Assembly (NCBI RefSeq): GCF_002095395.1
Contig: NZ_MJEI01000084.1
Coordinates: 18,955 to 82,954 of the forward strand
DNA length: 64,000 nt
Source: Williamsia sp. 1135
Lineage (GTDB): Bacteria > Actinomycetota > Actinomycetes > Mycobacteriales > Mycobacteriaceae
Reading direction: 5' to 3'
Below, in pieces: positions 10,679 through 19,469 of the stretch. The position numbers were made by a program, and so were the translations under genes. Within the stretch, counting starts at the first letter, position 1. Each line of letters begins with the position of its first letter. The notes under the pieces are model-generated. The model was given only the letters and a program-made list of their open reading frames with translations. It made no database searches and was not told the DNA's origin.

Positions 10679-11341
10679 ATGGGATCGGTGGCCGCCCGTA
10701 CTCGTCTGTCTCCCGAGGAACGCCGCAGGCAGTTGCTGGATCTGGGCGCTCAGCTCTTCGCGGACCAGCACTATGACGACGTCCACATAGAGCAAGTTGC
10801 CGAGCTGGCGGGAGTCTCCCGGGGCCTGCTGTATCACTACTTCCCGACCAAGCGTGCGTTCTTCGCCGAGCTCGTCAGGCGTGAGACCCAGGCGATGATG
10901 GCCGACTCGACCCCAGATCCTGCGTTGGGTGTCCTCGACCAACTCCGGCACGGCATCGACGTCTACCTCGCCAACTGCCTCACCAATCGGTATGGGGCAC
11001 AAGCCATTTATCAGGGAGCCGCCAGTTCGGATCCCGACGTCCTCGCCATCATCGAAGAATCGACCCGAGTGCAGGAAGAACGCATCCTGGCCGCCCTCGA
11101 TCCCGGTGGGTCGCACCCGCGGCTGCTGCAGATCGCCGTGCGCAGTTGGCTCGTCATGATCCGTACCGCCTGCCATACGTGGCTGTCCGATCCCGATGAC
11201 GGAGTGGACGCCGTCGATCTTCGCCAGATGGCCGAGCACGCACTGCTGGGTGCCCTGTTCGGTTTGCCCGACGCCGCCCGGCCGGCGAACTTGGCTGTGT
11301 TGATCGATGACGCCGCACGACGCGGGCCGACTGATGGCTGA
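10679..11341 (+). CDS. TetR-family regulator of the divergent P450
   Basis: 220-residue TetR-type repressor. The N-terminal HTH reads EERRRQLLDLGAQLF, then IEQVAELAGVSRGLLYHYFPTKRAFFAELV, which is the canonical TetR motif. The ligand-binding half is helical and unassigned. Start ATG at 10679 leaves the perfect palindrome at 10633-10665 free upstream; GTG at 10688 is an alternative. The arrangement (TetR gene divergent from a BM3-like P450 across a palindrome) recalls Bm3R1/CYP102A1 of Bacillus, whose regulator is relieved by fatty acids. That comparison is by analogy. It is translationally coupled to the following UbiB-type gene. Confidence 0.88.
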   Translation: MGSVAARTRLSPEERRRQLLDLGAQLFADQHYDDVHIEQVAELAGVSRGLLYHYFPTKRAFFAELVRRETQAMMADSTPDPALGVLDQLRHGIDVYLANCLTNRYGAQAIYQGAASSDPDVLAIIEESTRVQEERILAALDPGGSHPRLLQIAVRSWLVMIRTACHTWLSDPDDGVDAVDLRQMAEHALLGALFGLPDAARPANLAVLIDDAARRGPTDG

Positions 11342-12710
11342 CCGCGCCGATCGTGGCCAGAAGCTGGGCCGGGTGGTGGCCGGGCACGCGATGAGGTCCA
11401 CGACGGCCAAATTGAGCGCGCCGCTGCGCAGTGATGCCGCAAATGCTCGCAAGCGCGACGACGCCATCCTGCGCTTCGCCGACGAACTCGTCACCGTGAT
11501 CGGCAGCATGAAGGGCGCGGCGCTCAAGCTCGGTCAGATGTTGTCGATGTTCGACGTGGGTTTGAGCTCGCCGGCCACTCGGGCCGAGTTCGCGGCCCGG
11601 CTGGCACCGTTGTTCGACAGCGCGCCTGCCGTCGATGACGCCGTCATGTTGTCGATCCTCGATGCCCAGTTGGGCAAGGCGGCACGCGCGCGGCTCACGG
11701 TGACCCCGATTCCCATCGCGGCGGCGTCGATCGGGCAGGTCTATCGGGCCACCCTCGACGGCAACGAGGACGGGGGCGGCCGTGAGGTCGCGATCAAGAT
11801 CCAGTACCCGGACATCGGTTCTGCCGTCCGGGCCGATCTGAAGAATCTGGCGTTGGTGGTGCGGCTCGGTCGCGGCAGGCTGCCCGGCGTCGACCTCGAT
11901 CCGATCGTCGCCGAGGTCAGCAGGCGAGTGCTCGCAGAGCTCGACTATCGCACCGAGTTGGCCAATCACCTTCGGATGTATGACTTCTATCGCGACCATC
12001 CGAGCTGGCGGATACCCGAGCCGATCGCCGAACTGTCCACCGATCGGGTGCTGGTCACCGAATACCTCGACGGGATGAGCTTCGCCGAGGCCATCGATCT
12101 GCCTGTCGCGGAAAGGGATCGGATCGGTGAGGCCGTGTACCGCTTCTACTGCGGCGGTGTCTATGAACTCGGTGAGTTCTGCGCTGATCCGCACCCCGGC
12201 AATGTCCTCATCCTGCCGGACGGAAAGCTGGGCTTCCTCGACTTCGGTCTGTATCCCAGGATGGACCGTGGCGATATGGCATTGCAGCGCAACGCCTTCA
12301 GGGCCCTGATGGAGGGGCGTGATGCCGACGTCTACCAGATGATCGTCGAAGCCGGTTTCATCGCGGACCCGGCTGTGATGGGTATGGAGGACGCCGTCGG
12401 CTACATGCGAAGCGTGGCGGGGTGGCACCTGGTTCCGCAGCCGGTCACCATGACCGACGAACTCGCACGGCGGGTGTTCGCGTCCGCGGTGTTGCCCGGC
12501 TCGGGACATTTCGGGCAGATCCGTCAGCAGAACCTGCTCGACACCCACGCGTTCTCGCGCCGCACGGAGATGAGCGTGTGCGCCCTGCTCGGCCGGTTGC
12601 GTGCAACCGCGCCGTGGGGGGCGATCGCGCGAGAATGGCTCTACGAACCGCGGCCTGCCACGCCGATGGGTGAGTCGATTGCCCAATGGCGCCGTAAGAA
12701 TGCGGGATAA
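11334..12710 (+). CDS. ABC1/UbiB-type atypical protein kinase
   Basis: 458-residue ABC1/AarF/UbiB-family protein. Family hallmarks are present: KGAALKLGQMLS (the KxGQ motif), a VAIKIQYP lysine strand, AELDYRTELAN, VLVTEYLDGMSF, and the catalytic-loop and metal motifs ADPHPGNVLILPDG and GFLDFGLY. Members act as atypical ATPases/kinases linked to lipid or quinone metabolism. ATG at 11334 overlaps the tetR stop by 8 bases, indicating coupling; an ATG at 11307 would give nine more residues. The role beside a P450 regulator is unknown, though ABC1 genes next to P450 or lipid genes are common in actinobacteria. Confidence 0.85.
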   Translation: MADRADRGQKLGRVVAGHAMRSTTAKLSAPLRSDAANARKRDDAILRFADELVTVIGSMKGAALKLGQMLSMFDVGLSSPATRAEFAARLAPLFDSAPAVDDAVMLSILDAQLGKAARARLTVTPIPIAAASIGQVYRATLDGNEDGGGREVAIKIQYPDIGSAVRADLKNLALVVRLGRGRLPGVDLDPIVAEVSRRVLAELDYRTELANHLRMYDFYRDHPSWRIPEPIAELSTDRVLVTEYLDGMSFAEAIDLPVAERDRIGEAVYRFYCGGVYELGEFCADPHPGNVLILPDGKLGFLDFGLYPRMDRGDMALQRNAFRALMEGRDADVYQMIVEAGFIADPAVMGMEDAVGYMRSVAGWHLVPQPVTMTDELARRVFASAVLPGSGHFGQIRQQNLLDTHAFSRRTEMSVCALLGRLRATAPWGAIAREWLYEPRPATPMGESIAQWRRKNAG

Positions 12711-12776
12711 ACTCCGCCCGTCGGTCGTCGGCGCCGCAAAGGCTTCGATAGTGTTGACCGCGACGAGAGGTAGAGC

Positions 12777-13133
12777 ATGACGTTGGTTGGAAATCGCCGT
12801 GGCAAGAAGGTTGCTGCAGTGGAAAAGGTTGTCGCAGGCGTGGCGTCGAAGAACCCGACAGTGATCGCGGTGAAAACCGCCGATTCGGTGCTCCCGAGGA
12901 TCATCGGTGCGGGAATTGCCGGTACCGGAGTGGCGCATTTCGTCCGCCCCCAATTGTTCGAATCGATCACCAGGCCGGCTTTTCCAGAGAACACCCGGGA
13001 ATGGATATATGCGAACGGGGCGACGGAAACCGTGATCGGGCTGGCGATTGCCAACCGGTCGACCAGATTGTTCGGGCTGGTTGGTCTGGTCGGCTACGTC
13101 GGCTTCCTGGGCAGCCGGATCGCCTCGGCCTGA
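12777..13133 (+). CDS. Small DoxX-like membrane protein
   Basis: 118-residue protein with a basic N-terminus (about 30 residues) and three likely hydrophobic segments (about 41-57, 81-92 and 97-115). The segments IGAGIAGTGVAHFVRPQLFESITRP and NGATETVIGLA resemble small DoxX-family proteins, in which a HFVxPxxF pattern and a helix with conserved Glu are typical. Function is unknown. It lies between the ABC1 kinase gene (66 bases upstream) and a TetR gene (10 bases downstream), so it is probably co-transcribed with the latter. Confidence 0.65.
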   Translation: MTLVGNRRGKKVAAVEKVVAGVASKNPTVIAVKTADSVLPRIIGAGIAGTGVAHFVRPQLFESITRPAFPENTREWIYANGATETVIGLAIANRSTRLFGLVGLVGYVGFLGSRIASA

Positions 13134-13143
13134 ACGCTCCCTG

Positions 13144-13806
13144 ATGACAGACCAACCCCCCGCGCGCCGTCCCCGCGGCCGCCCCAAGGTCGAAGGTCTG
13201 GCTGACCAACGTCGCACCCAGATCATCGAGGCCGCGTTCGAGGTCCTGACCGAACGCGGCTACCACGGGACGTCCATCGCGGAGATCGCCCAGCAGGCCG
13301 GAATCGGCCAGGGCACCGTATACCGATACGTGAGCAGCAAACGAGAGTTGCTGGATCAGGTCTTCGACTGGGCGGTCGAACGCGCGTTCGCGACCGTGGA
13401 CCCCAATGCGCTGCTGGCCGCCGACCCCGACTCCGCGCAGGACATGGTCACGCAGATCGGTGTCGTGAGCGAGCGGCTCTACGCGATGATCGACAAAGAG
13501 CCTGCGATGCTGAAGTTGATCGGGGTGCAAGCCAGCGCGATCGACAAGGAATTGAAGGCGCGCGTCGTGGGGCTCGAGGCGATGATCAACTCGATGGTCT
13601 CGCAGTCGCTGACCCGGGCGATCGACAAGGGCTGGCTCGAGCTGTCCGCCGAGCAGAAGCCGATCATCGCGCGATTGCTGATGATGATGGCGATGCCGGG
13701 TCTGGTCAGATCGATCATCTCGGACGATGATGCCGACAAGCGTGCGCAATTCGTCAGCGGCGCCAGCGACATCGCGTTCCATGGGTTGATGAAGCGCGGG
13801 GCGTAG
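13144..13806 (+). CDS. TetR-family transcriptional regulator
   Basis: 220-residue TetR repressor. After an RRPRGRPK basic arm come RRTQIIEAAFEVLTERGY and IAEIAQQAGIGQGTVYRYVSSKRELLDQV, the HTH and its recognition helix. The C-terminal ligand domain contains an unusual Met-rich helix (LLMMMAMPGLV). It is not KstR: neither the HTH nor the length matches what is known of that protein. Start ATG at 13144 follows the DoxX-like stop by ten bases, and a second TetR gene follows seven bases later. No palindromic operator could be found in the short gaps. Confidence 0.85.
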   Translation: MTDQPPARRPRGRPKVEGLADQRRTQIIEAAFEVLTERGYHGTSIAEIAQQAGIGQGTVYRYVSSKRELLDQVFDWAVERAFATVDPNALLAADPDSAQDMVTQIGVVSERLYAMIDKEPAMLKLIGVQASAIDKELKARVVGLEAMINSMVSQSLTRAIDKGWLELSAEQKPIIARLLMMMAMPGLVRSIISDDDADKRAQFVSGASDIAFHGLMKRGA

Positions 13807-13812
13807 AGACTG

Positions 13813-14451
13813 ATGGCGCAACCCGTGGTCGGCTCAGGCGCAGGTCGGTCCGACACCAGGCGGACCCGGATTCGTCGTATCCAATTGCTCGACGCTGCTC
13901 TGGAGACGTTTGTCGAGTACGGCTACGGCGAGGTCGGCGTGGCAGAGATCGTCGCCCGCATCGGCTGCAGCCACGGCACGTTCTACAACTACTTCGACAA
14001 CAAGCGAGACGCCCTCGACGCGCTGCTGTCCCGGGAGCTGTCCGAACTGGTCTCGGTGGCCGAGCTGCATCGACCACGTCCGCGGTCGGAATCGGAGTTC
14101 GTGGACGCCCTCGGCACGCTGGTCCGCAGGCTCGTCGAGTACGCGAACGAACGTCCGCATGTGCTGACGTTCCTCGCGATGGAGGCTCCGGGCATCGATG
14201 AGGCCGCGCTGAAGACCATGGTCGGCAGTTACGGCCAGCTCGGGCAGCTGTGCGGTCAGTACATCCGGTACGGGATCGAGGACGGGTACCTGCGCGAGGA
14301 CATCAACGTCGAGTTCGCCGGCGAGGCCGTGGTCTCGTGCCTGATGGGTGCGGTCTTGCCACTCATCCTGGACAACACGGCACTCGTCGACGTGGACTCG
14401 ACCGTTCAGACGGTGGTCGGATTCCTCTGTTACGGCACCAACGCGCAATAG
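13813..14451 (+). CDS. TetR-family transcriptional regulator
   Basis: 212-residue TetR regulator with the HTH RIQLLDAALETFVEYGY and VAEIVARIGCSHGTFYNYFDNKRDALDALL. The C-terminal half is helical, with LVEYANERPHVLTFLAMEAPG typical of actinobacterial TetR proteins next to acyl-CoA genes. It follows another TetR gene by seven bases, which is unusual because two full-length paralogous repressors are then translated from one message. It converges with echA19; the 29-base gap holds the small palindrome GGTTGGCCAACC (14465-14476). Targets cannot be read from the sequence. Confidence 0.85.
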   Translation: MAQPVVGSGAGRSDTRRTRIRRIQLLDAALETFVEYGYGEVGVAEIVARIGCSHGTFYNYFDNKRDALDALLSRELSELVSVAELHRPRPRSESEFVDALGTLVRRLVEYANERPHVLTFLAMEAPGIDEAALKTMVGSYGQLGQLCGQYIRYGIEDGYLREDINVEFAGEAVVSCLMGAVLPLILDNTALVDVDSTVQTVVGFLCYGTNAQ

Positions 14452-14480
14452 CGGGAACCGGTTCGGTTGGCCAACCCGCG

Positions 14481-15275
14481 CTACTCCCCGGTGAAGACCG
14501 GGGTCTGCTTCTCCGCGAACGCCTTCGGGCCGATCTTGGCGTCTTTGCTCATGAACACCTTGGCGCCGAGGTCACCGTCGAGTTTGAAGGCGTCTTTCTC
14601 GTGCATGCCCTCGGTGTCGCGGATCGTCTTGAGGATCGCCTGGACGGCGACGGGTCCGTTGGCCGCGATCTGGGCGGCGAGTTCGAGTGCTTTGTCCAGT
14701 GCGGTCCCGTCGGGGACGACGTGGCCGATCAAGCCGTAGTCGAGTGCTTCGGTCGCGGTGATGTGACGTCCGGTCAGCAGAATCTCTGCGGCGACGGTGT
14801 ACGGGATCTGTCGGACGAGGCGGACAGCTGAGCCGCCCAGCGGATAAAGGCCCCACTTGGCCTCGGACACACCGAACTTCGCGCTCTCGCCGGCCACCCG
14901 GATGTCGGTGCCCTGCAAGATCTCGGTACCGCCCGCGATCGCCGGGCCCTCGACTGCTGCGATCAGCGGCTTGGTCAGACGACGGCCCTTGAGGAGTGCG
15001 TCGAGGATGCTCGGATCGAATCCCTTGCTCTTGAAGGAGTCGCCGGGGGCGGACTTGTTCATGTTCTTGAGATCGGCTCCGGCGCAGAAATACCCGCCGG
15101 CGCCGGTCAAGATCGCAACCCGGATGTCGCTGTCGGAGTCGACCTGATCCCACGCGGTGTTCATGATCCCCAGCATCTCGCCGGAGAGTGCATTGCGCGC
15201 TTCGGGCCGGTTCATCGTCACGATCAGCGTGTGATCGCGCTTTTCGACGAGACAATGGGGGGCGGCATCAGACAT
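14481..15275 (-). CDS. echA19: Enoyl-CoA hydratase EchA19
   Basis: 264-residue crotonase, counterpart of M. tuberculosis EchA19 (Rv3516), which hydrates steroid side-chain enoyl-CoA esters. It keeps [14 protein letters not shown], the oxyanion-hole stretch [13 protein letters not shown] and both canonical catalytic glutamates: one in AGGTEILQG (equivalent of Glu144) and one in [15 protein letters not shown] (Glu164). ATG at 15275 is used; the longer upstream frame overlaps fadD19 antisense and is not plausible. It is divergent from fadD19 across a KstR-like box, the same layout as in mycobacteria. Confidence 0.92.
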   Translation of the reverse strand: MSDAAPHCLVEKRDHTLIVTMNRPEARNALSGEMLGIMNTAWDQVDSDSDIRVAILTGAGGYFCAGADLKNMNKSAPGDSFKSKGFDPSILDALLKGRRLTKPLIAAVEGPAIAGGTEILQGTDIRVAGESAKFGVSEAKWGLYPLGGSAVRLVRQIPYTVAAEILLTGRHITATEALDYGLIGHVVPDGTALDKALELAAQIAANGPVAVQAILKTIRDTEGMHEKDAFKLDGDLGAKVFMSKDAKIGPKAFAEKQTPVFTGE

Positions 15276-15352
15276 TTTTGCTCCTGATTTTGACAGCACT
15301 CGGCGACCGGTGGCGCCTGTGACGTGTATCTCGCGGGGCCTTGCCATCAAAC

Positions 15353-15366
15353 GGTAACACGTTCTA
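15353..15366. promoter_or_regulatory. KstR-like operator between echA19 and fadD19
   Basis: GGTAACACGTTCTA matches TNNAACNNGTTNNA except at the first base and ends 11 bases before the fadD19 ATG. It probably represses fadD19 directly and echA19 from a distance of about 80 bases. Confidence 0.7.
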
Positions 15367-15377
15367 GTTTTGACGGT

Positions 15378-17015
15378 ATGGCTTACAACATTGCCGACCT
15401 CATCGAGCATGCCGTCGACTTGATGGGCGACCGGATCGCGCTCGAAACCGACGGCCGACACGAGACGTACACCGAACTGGACCAGCGGGCCAACGGCCTC
15501 GCACACACCCTGCGGCGCCTGGGCGTCGAGCCCGGCGAGTCGGTGGGGTTGTACAGCAGGAACAACATCGAAGCCGTCGAATCCATGGTCGCGATCTTCA
15601 AGGCGCGCGCGGTGATGGTCAACGTCAATTTCCGCTACGTCGAGAGCGAACTCGAACACATCTTCACCGACTCCGACATGAAGGTGCTCATCGTCGAGCG
15701 CCAGTACGTGGGCAAGGTCGCGAACGTGTTGCCGAAAGCACCGAAGTTGACATCGGTGATCGTGGTGGAAGACGGCAGCGACCTCGACACGGCGGCTGTC
15801 GACGGGCTGCCGTACGAGCAGGCGATCGCCGACGGTGGCGCCGAACGCGACTTCGAGCCGCGGTCGAACGACGACGTGTACATGCTCTACACCGGTGGCA
15901 CGACCGGCAATCCCAAAGGCGTTGTGTGGCGGCAGGAAGACGTCTTCCGGGTCCTCGGCGGTGGCATCGACTGGTACACCGGCGACCCCGTCACCGATGA
16001 ATGGCACTTCGCGAAGACCGGCGCCGACGGCGGACAGCTGGTGCGCTTCCCGATCCCGCCGTTCATCCACGGTGGCTCACAGTGGGCGGTGTTCCAGGCC
16101 CTGTTCCAGGGCGGCAAGGCCATCGTGTACCCCGAGTTCGGCGCCCACCAGACCTGGGAGATCGTCGAGCGGCACAAGGTGAACGTCATCTTCATCACCG
16201 GTGATGCGATGGGTCGCCCGATGATCGACGCGCTCGAGGAGAAGGACTACGACATCAGCTCGGTGGTCTCGGTCGCGTCGTCCGCGGCGCTGTTCTCGGC
16301 GTCGGTGAAGGATCAATTCATCGAGAAGTTCCCCAACGCGATCATCATCGATGCCATCGGCTCGTCGGAGACGGGCTTCTCCGGTATGGGTGTCATCTCC
16401 AAGGAGACCTCGCACAGCGGCGGCGGCCCCCGGGTCAAAGCCGACCTGTCGACGGTCGTTCTCCGCGAGGACGGTTCGGTCATCGAGCCCGGCAAGGGCG
16501 AGGTCGGGATCCTGGCCCGCACCGGCCACATCCCGCTGCGCTACTACAACGACCCGGTCAAGACCGACAAGACGTTCAAGACGTACAACGGCATCCGCTA
16601 CTCGATTCCCGGCGATCAGGCCCGCGTCGAGGACGACGGCACCGTCACGATGCTCGGCCGCGGTTCCGTCAGCATCAACTCCGGCGGCGAGAAGATCCAC
16701 CCCGAAGAGGTGGAGTCGGCGCTCAAGGCACATCCGGATGTCTTCGACACCGTCGTGGTCGGGGTTCCCGACGAACGTTACGGACAGCGCGTTGCCGCGA
16801 TCGTCGCCACCCGGGACGGACTGCGTCCCACCCTCGATGAGATCAATGCCGTTGCACGGCAGGACATCGCCGGCTACAAATGTCCGCGCTCGATCTGGTT
16901 CGTCGACGAGATCAAGCGGTCACCTGCCGGTAAACCCAACTATCGCTGGGGTGTCGAGATCGCCGAATCCCGGCCCGCCGACGAGACTCTCGCAACCGCG
17001 TCACGAAAGGCCTGA
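15378..17015 (+). CDS. fadD19: Sterol side-chain acyl-CoA synthetase FadD19
   Basis: 545-residue ATP-dependent acyl-CoA ligase (ANL superfamily), close to the 548 of M. tuberculosis FadD19. The P-loop [15 protein letters not shown], the GSSETG motif and the C-terminal hinge region followed by [10 protein letters not shown] (catalytic Lys) are intact. In mycobacteria and Rhodococcus FadD19 activates C26 sterol acids, including C24-branched ones (established). ATG at 15378 ([17 protein letters not shown]) is chosen because it follows the KstR-like box; an upstream frame to 15324 would overlap the operator. It is coupled to the following flavin oxidoreductase gene five bases later. Confidence 0.95.
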   Translation: MAYNIADLIEHAVDLMGDRIALETDGRHETYTELDQRANGLAHTLRRLGVEPGESVGLYSRNNIEAVESMVAIFKARAVMVNVNFRYVESELEHIFTDSDMKVLIVERQYVGKVANVLPKAPKLTSVIVVEDGSDLDTAAVDGLPYEQAIADGGAERDFEPRSNDDVYMLYTGGTTGNPKGVVWRQEDVFRVLGGGIDWYTGDPVTDEWHFAKTGADGGQLVRFPIPPFIHGGSQWAVFQALFQGGKAIVYPEFGAHQTWEIVERHKVNVIFITGDAMGRPMIDALEEKDYDISSVVSVASSAALFSASVKDQFIEKFPNAIIIDAIGSSETGFSGMGVISKETSHSGGGPRVKADLSTVVLREDGSVIEPGKGEVGILARTGHIPLRYYNDPVKTDKTFKTYNGIRYSIPGDQARVEDDGTVTMLGRGSVSINSGGEKIHPEEVESALKAHPDVFDTVVVGVPDERYGQRVAAIVATRDGLRPTLDEINAVARQDIAGYKCPRSIWFVDEIKRSPAGKPNYRWGVEIAESRPADETLATASRKA

Positions 17016-17020
17016 CCCAC

Positions 17021-18148
17021 ATGCGTACCTCACTGTCCGACGAGTTCGGAATCGAATACCCCATCTTCGGATTCACGCCGTCCGAACACGTCGCCGCGGC
17101 GATCAGCCGGGCCGGCGGGCTCGGAGTGCTGGGCTGCGTCCGCTTCAACGAGGCCGACGAGCTCGACGCCACCCTGGATTGGATGCGCGAGAACACCGAC
17201 GGGAAACCGTTCGGCGTCGACATCGTGATGCCGGCGAAGATCCCGACGGAAGGGTCGCAGGTCGATCTGGACTCGATGATCCCGCCGGAGCACCGGGCTT
17301 TCGTCGAGCGCACCCTCGACGATCTCGGCGTCCCACGGCTACCCGAAGGCGACCGCGTGAACGCAGGCGTCCTCGGCTGGCTGCATTCGGTGGCCCGCTC
17401 GCACGTGGACGTCGCGATGACCCACGCGGACAAGTACGGCCAGATCAAGCTGATCGCCAACGCGCTGGGGTCACCGCCGGACGACGTGATCGCGAATGTG
17501 CATGCGCACGGGATCAAGGTTGCCGCACTGGCGGGCGCAAAGGAGCACGCTCTGCGGCACGTCGCCGCCGGAGTCGATCTGGTCATCGCCCAGGGGTACG
17601 AGGCAGGAGGGCACACCGGGGAGGTGACGTCCATGATCCTGTGGCCCGAGATCGTCGACGCGGTTGGCGATGCGGCGCACGTGCTGGCAGCTGGAGGGGT
17701 CGGCAGCGGTCGTCAGATCGCTGCCGCGCTGGCACTGGGCGCTACGGGGGTCTGGATGGGCACGTACTGGCTGACGGCCGCCGAGTACCAGCTCGGGGTG
17801 CGGGGAGTCGGGCCTTCGGTCATCCAGCAGGCCATCCTGAACGCCACGTCGCGGGACACCGTGCGCCGGCGGATCTACTCCGGCAAGCCGGCTCGCCTGC
17901 TCAAGACCAAGTGGACCGACGCCTGGGACGCGGCGGGCGCCCCTGAGCCGTTGCCGATGCCGCTGCAGAACATCTTGGTCGCCGAGGCGCACGCGCGGAT
18001 CTCCGCCGCCGACGACCCCGGTGTGGTCGCGATGCCGGCCGGTCAGATCGTCGGCCGGATGGACGCCATCACCCCGACCGAGGATCTCATCAAGGACCTG
18101 GTCAGCGAATACGACGTCGCGGTGGAGCGGATGCAAAAGGCTCGCTAG
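17021..18148 (+). CDS. Nitronate monooxygenase-type flavin oxidoreductase
   Basis: 375-residue TIM-barrel FMN enzyme of the nitronate monooxygenase/2-nitropropane dioxygenase family. It carries FGIEYPIFGFTPSEHVAAAISRAGGLGVLG at the N-terminus (split by family into the FMN-binding strand and helix), QGYEAGGHTGEV, LAAGGVGSGRQIAAALALGATGVWMGT (phosphate-binding loop) and a C-terminal Arg-rich helix region. The gene begins 5 bases after fadD19, so it is co-expressed with sterol activation. Family relatives such as IpdC act in steroid ring breakdown by flavin-dependent reduction, but I cannot show this protein is that enzyme. Confidence 0.8.
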   Translation: MRTSLSDEFGIEYPIFGFTPSEHVAAAISRAGGLGVLGCVRFNEADELDATLDWMRENTDGKPFGVDIVMPAKIPTEGSQVDLDSMIPPEHRAFVERTLDDLGVPRLPEGDRVNAGVLGWLHSVARSHVDVAMTHADKYGQIKLIANALGSPPDDVIANVHAHGIKVAALAGAKEHALRHVAAGVDLVIAQGYEAGGHTGEVTSMILWPEIVDAVGDAAHVLAAGGVGSGRQIAAALALGATGVWMGTYWLTAAEYQLGVRGVGPSVIQQAILNATSRDTVRRRIYSGKPARLLKTKWTDAWDAAGAPEPLPMPLQNILVAEAHARISAADDPGVVAMPAGQIVGRMDAITPTEDLIKDLVSEYDVAVERMQKAR

Positions 18149-18157
18149 CCTCGCGGT

Positions 18158-18574
18158 ATGGCGAGTGATCTGACACGGTTTCATGACGCGCAGGCGGCGG
18201 TGTACGACGACGTCACCGCCGAACTGCGCGCGGGACGCAAGCGTTCGCACTGGATGTGGTTCGTCTTTCCGCAGCTGGATGGCCTGGCACACAGTGGGAC
18301 GGCCCGCCGGTATGCGATCAAAGATCTGGACGAGGCCCGAGAGTTTTTGGCGGACGACGTGCTCGGCGCCCGGCTCCGCGAGTGTGCCGGGCTCGTGGTC
18401 GACATCGATGGGTCGTCGGTCGAGGAGATCTTCGGGTACCCGGACAACCTGAAACTGCGGTCGTCGATGACACTGTTCGCCGCTGCCGCCGTCGATGATG
18501 CCGTGTTCGTCGCGGTGCTCGACAAGTACTTCGGCGGTCAAGGCGATGGCCGGACCCTGGAACTGCTCGAGTAG
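18158..18574 (+). CDS. DUF1810 family protein
   Basis: 138-residue protein of the DUF1810 family. Family hallmarks: FHDAQAAVYDDVTAELRAGRKRSHWMWFVFPQL (N-terminal helix and the HWMWFIFPQ core), YAIKDLDEAREFLADDVLG, and IFGYPDNLKLRSSMTLF (all shorter motifs conserved). No enzymatic role is established. It starts nine bases after the flavin oxidoreductase stop and ends before a strong terminator, so it may simply ride on the fadD19 transcript. Confidence 0.85.
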   Translation: MASDLTRFHDAQAAVYDDVTAELRAGRKRSHWMWFVFPQLDGLAHSGTARRYAIKDLDEAREFLADDVLGARLRECAGLVVDIDGSSVEEIFGYPDNLKLRSSMTLFAAAAVDDAVFVAVLDKYFGGQGDGRTLELLE

Positions 18575-18604
18575 GGGAACTGCTCGGCTGAGGCCGGCAC
18601 TTCT

Positions 18605-18647
18605 GCCGACGGCTGTGATCAGATATGGTCGCAGCCGTCGGCTTTTT
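18605..18647 (+). terminator. Terminator of the fadD19 operon
   Basis: GCCGACGGCTG (18605-18615) pairs perfectly with CAGCCGTCGGC (18632-18642), with a 16-base loop and a run of five T residues. It closes the fadD19-oxidoreductase-DUF1810 transcript and lies directly before the Shine-Dalgarno AGGAGG of the next gene. Confidence 0.85.
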
Positions 18648-18667
18648 CCAGCGCAGGAGGTAGGACC

Positions 18668-19462
18668 ATGTCCGAGGGCGTCGATCTGGTGCTGTCCGAG
18701 CGGGTCCCGACCGAGGCAGGTGCCACGGTGGTGGTCACCCTCAACCGGCCTGATGCCCGAAACGCGTTGACCGGCACCCTGATCGTCCAACTGCGGGAGG
18801 CGCTCGCCGCTGCCGATGCCGACGACAGCGTCGGCGCCGTGGTGTTGACCGGCGCCGACCCCGCGTTCTGTGCGGGTGTCGATCTGCGGATGCTGGGTAG
18901 TGAGGGTGGCTGGGACGACGTCAACGTCCCCGGCGTGCCCACCGGGTTTCCCTGGGTGCTGCTGAGCAAGCCGATCATCGGTGCGATCAACGGCGCGACG
19001 GTCACCGGAGGATTGGAATTGGCCCTGGCCTGCGACATCCTCATCGCCTCGGACAAGGCCCGCTTCGCCGATACCCACGCTCGCGTCGCGATGGTGCCCG
19101 CCTGGGGTCTGACCGGACGGCTACCCGCTGCCGTCGGCTGGGGATTCGCCCGCCGGATGAGCTTGAGCGGCAATTTCGTCGATGCCGAGACGGCGCTGCG
19201 CGTCGGATTGGTCACCGAAGTGGTCGGGCACGCAGAACTGCTGCCGAGCGCCTTGGCGCTGGCCGCGGACATCGGGGGCAACAACCAACGCGCAGTCGGA
19301 GCGCTGCTGACCTCGTACCGAGAAGCGACACAGCATGGTCTCGGTCCCGAATTGGACACCGAGGCAGCGCATTCCGAGGCCTGGATGGCGGCCTTCGATC
19401 CCTCGCAGGTCGCAGCCGCGCGTGAGAAGGTCATGGATCGTGGCCGCAAGCAGATGAAGTGA
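18668..19462 (+). CDS. Enoyl-CoA hydratase/isomerase-family protein (one catalytic Glu missing)
   Basis: 264-residue crotonase. It has LNRPDARNALTGTL, the oxyanion-hole region PAFCAGVDLRML and VTGGLELALACD with the Glu144 equivalent. The stretch usually carrying Glu164 reads ADTHARVAMVPAWGL, so His/Ala replaces that glutamate. Such members may be hydratases of altered mechanism, isomerases or hydrolases, so the exact reaction is unsure. A perfect AGGAGG sits 7 bases before the ATG. It is followed eight bases later by an SDR gene, suggesting consecutive hydratase and dehydrogenase steps on an acyl-CoA or steroid. Confidence 0.82.
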   Translation: MSEGVDLVLSERVPTEAGATVVVTLNRPDARNALTGTLIVQLREALAAADADDSVGAVVLTGADPAFCAGVDLRMLGSEGGWDDVNVPGVPTGFPWVLLSKPIIGAINGATVTGGLELALACDILIASDKARFADTHARVAMVPAWGLTGRLPAAVGWGFARRMSLSGNFVDAETALRVGLVTEVVGHAELLPSALALAADIGGNNQRAVGALLTSYREATQHGLGPELDTEAAHSEAWMAAFDPSQVAAAREKVMDRGRKQMK

Positions 19463-19469
19463 GGATGCG

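Noticed and set aside
11154..13226. 690-codon open frame on the minus strand
   Set aside because: It runs antisense through the ABC1 kinase, DoxX-like and TetR genes, which have clear family motifs; the product has a GC-bias composition (Arg/Asp/Gly/His).
13144..14451. KstR encoded by one of the tandem TetR genes
   Set aside because: HTH sequences and overall proteins do not resemble mycobacterial KstR, and no KstR box lies before them.
14455..14476. GAACCGGTTC and GGTTGGCCAACC as operators
   Set aside because: They lie between the convergent 3' ends of a TetR gene and echA19, where no promoter is expected; flanking bases do not fit the KstR consensus.
17021..18148. Naming the flavin oxidoreductase IpdC
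   Set aside because: Same broad family, but its place beside fadD19 and the lack of ring-degradation genes nearby do not support that assignment; a tree would be needed.
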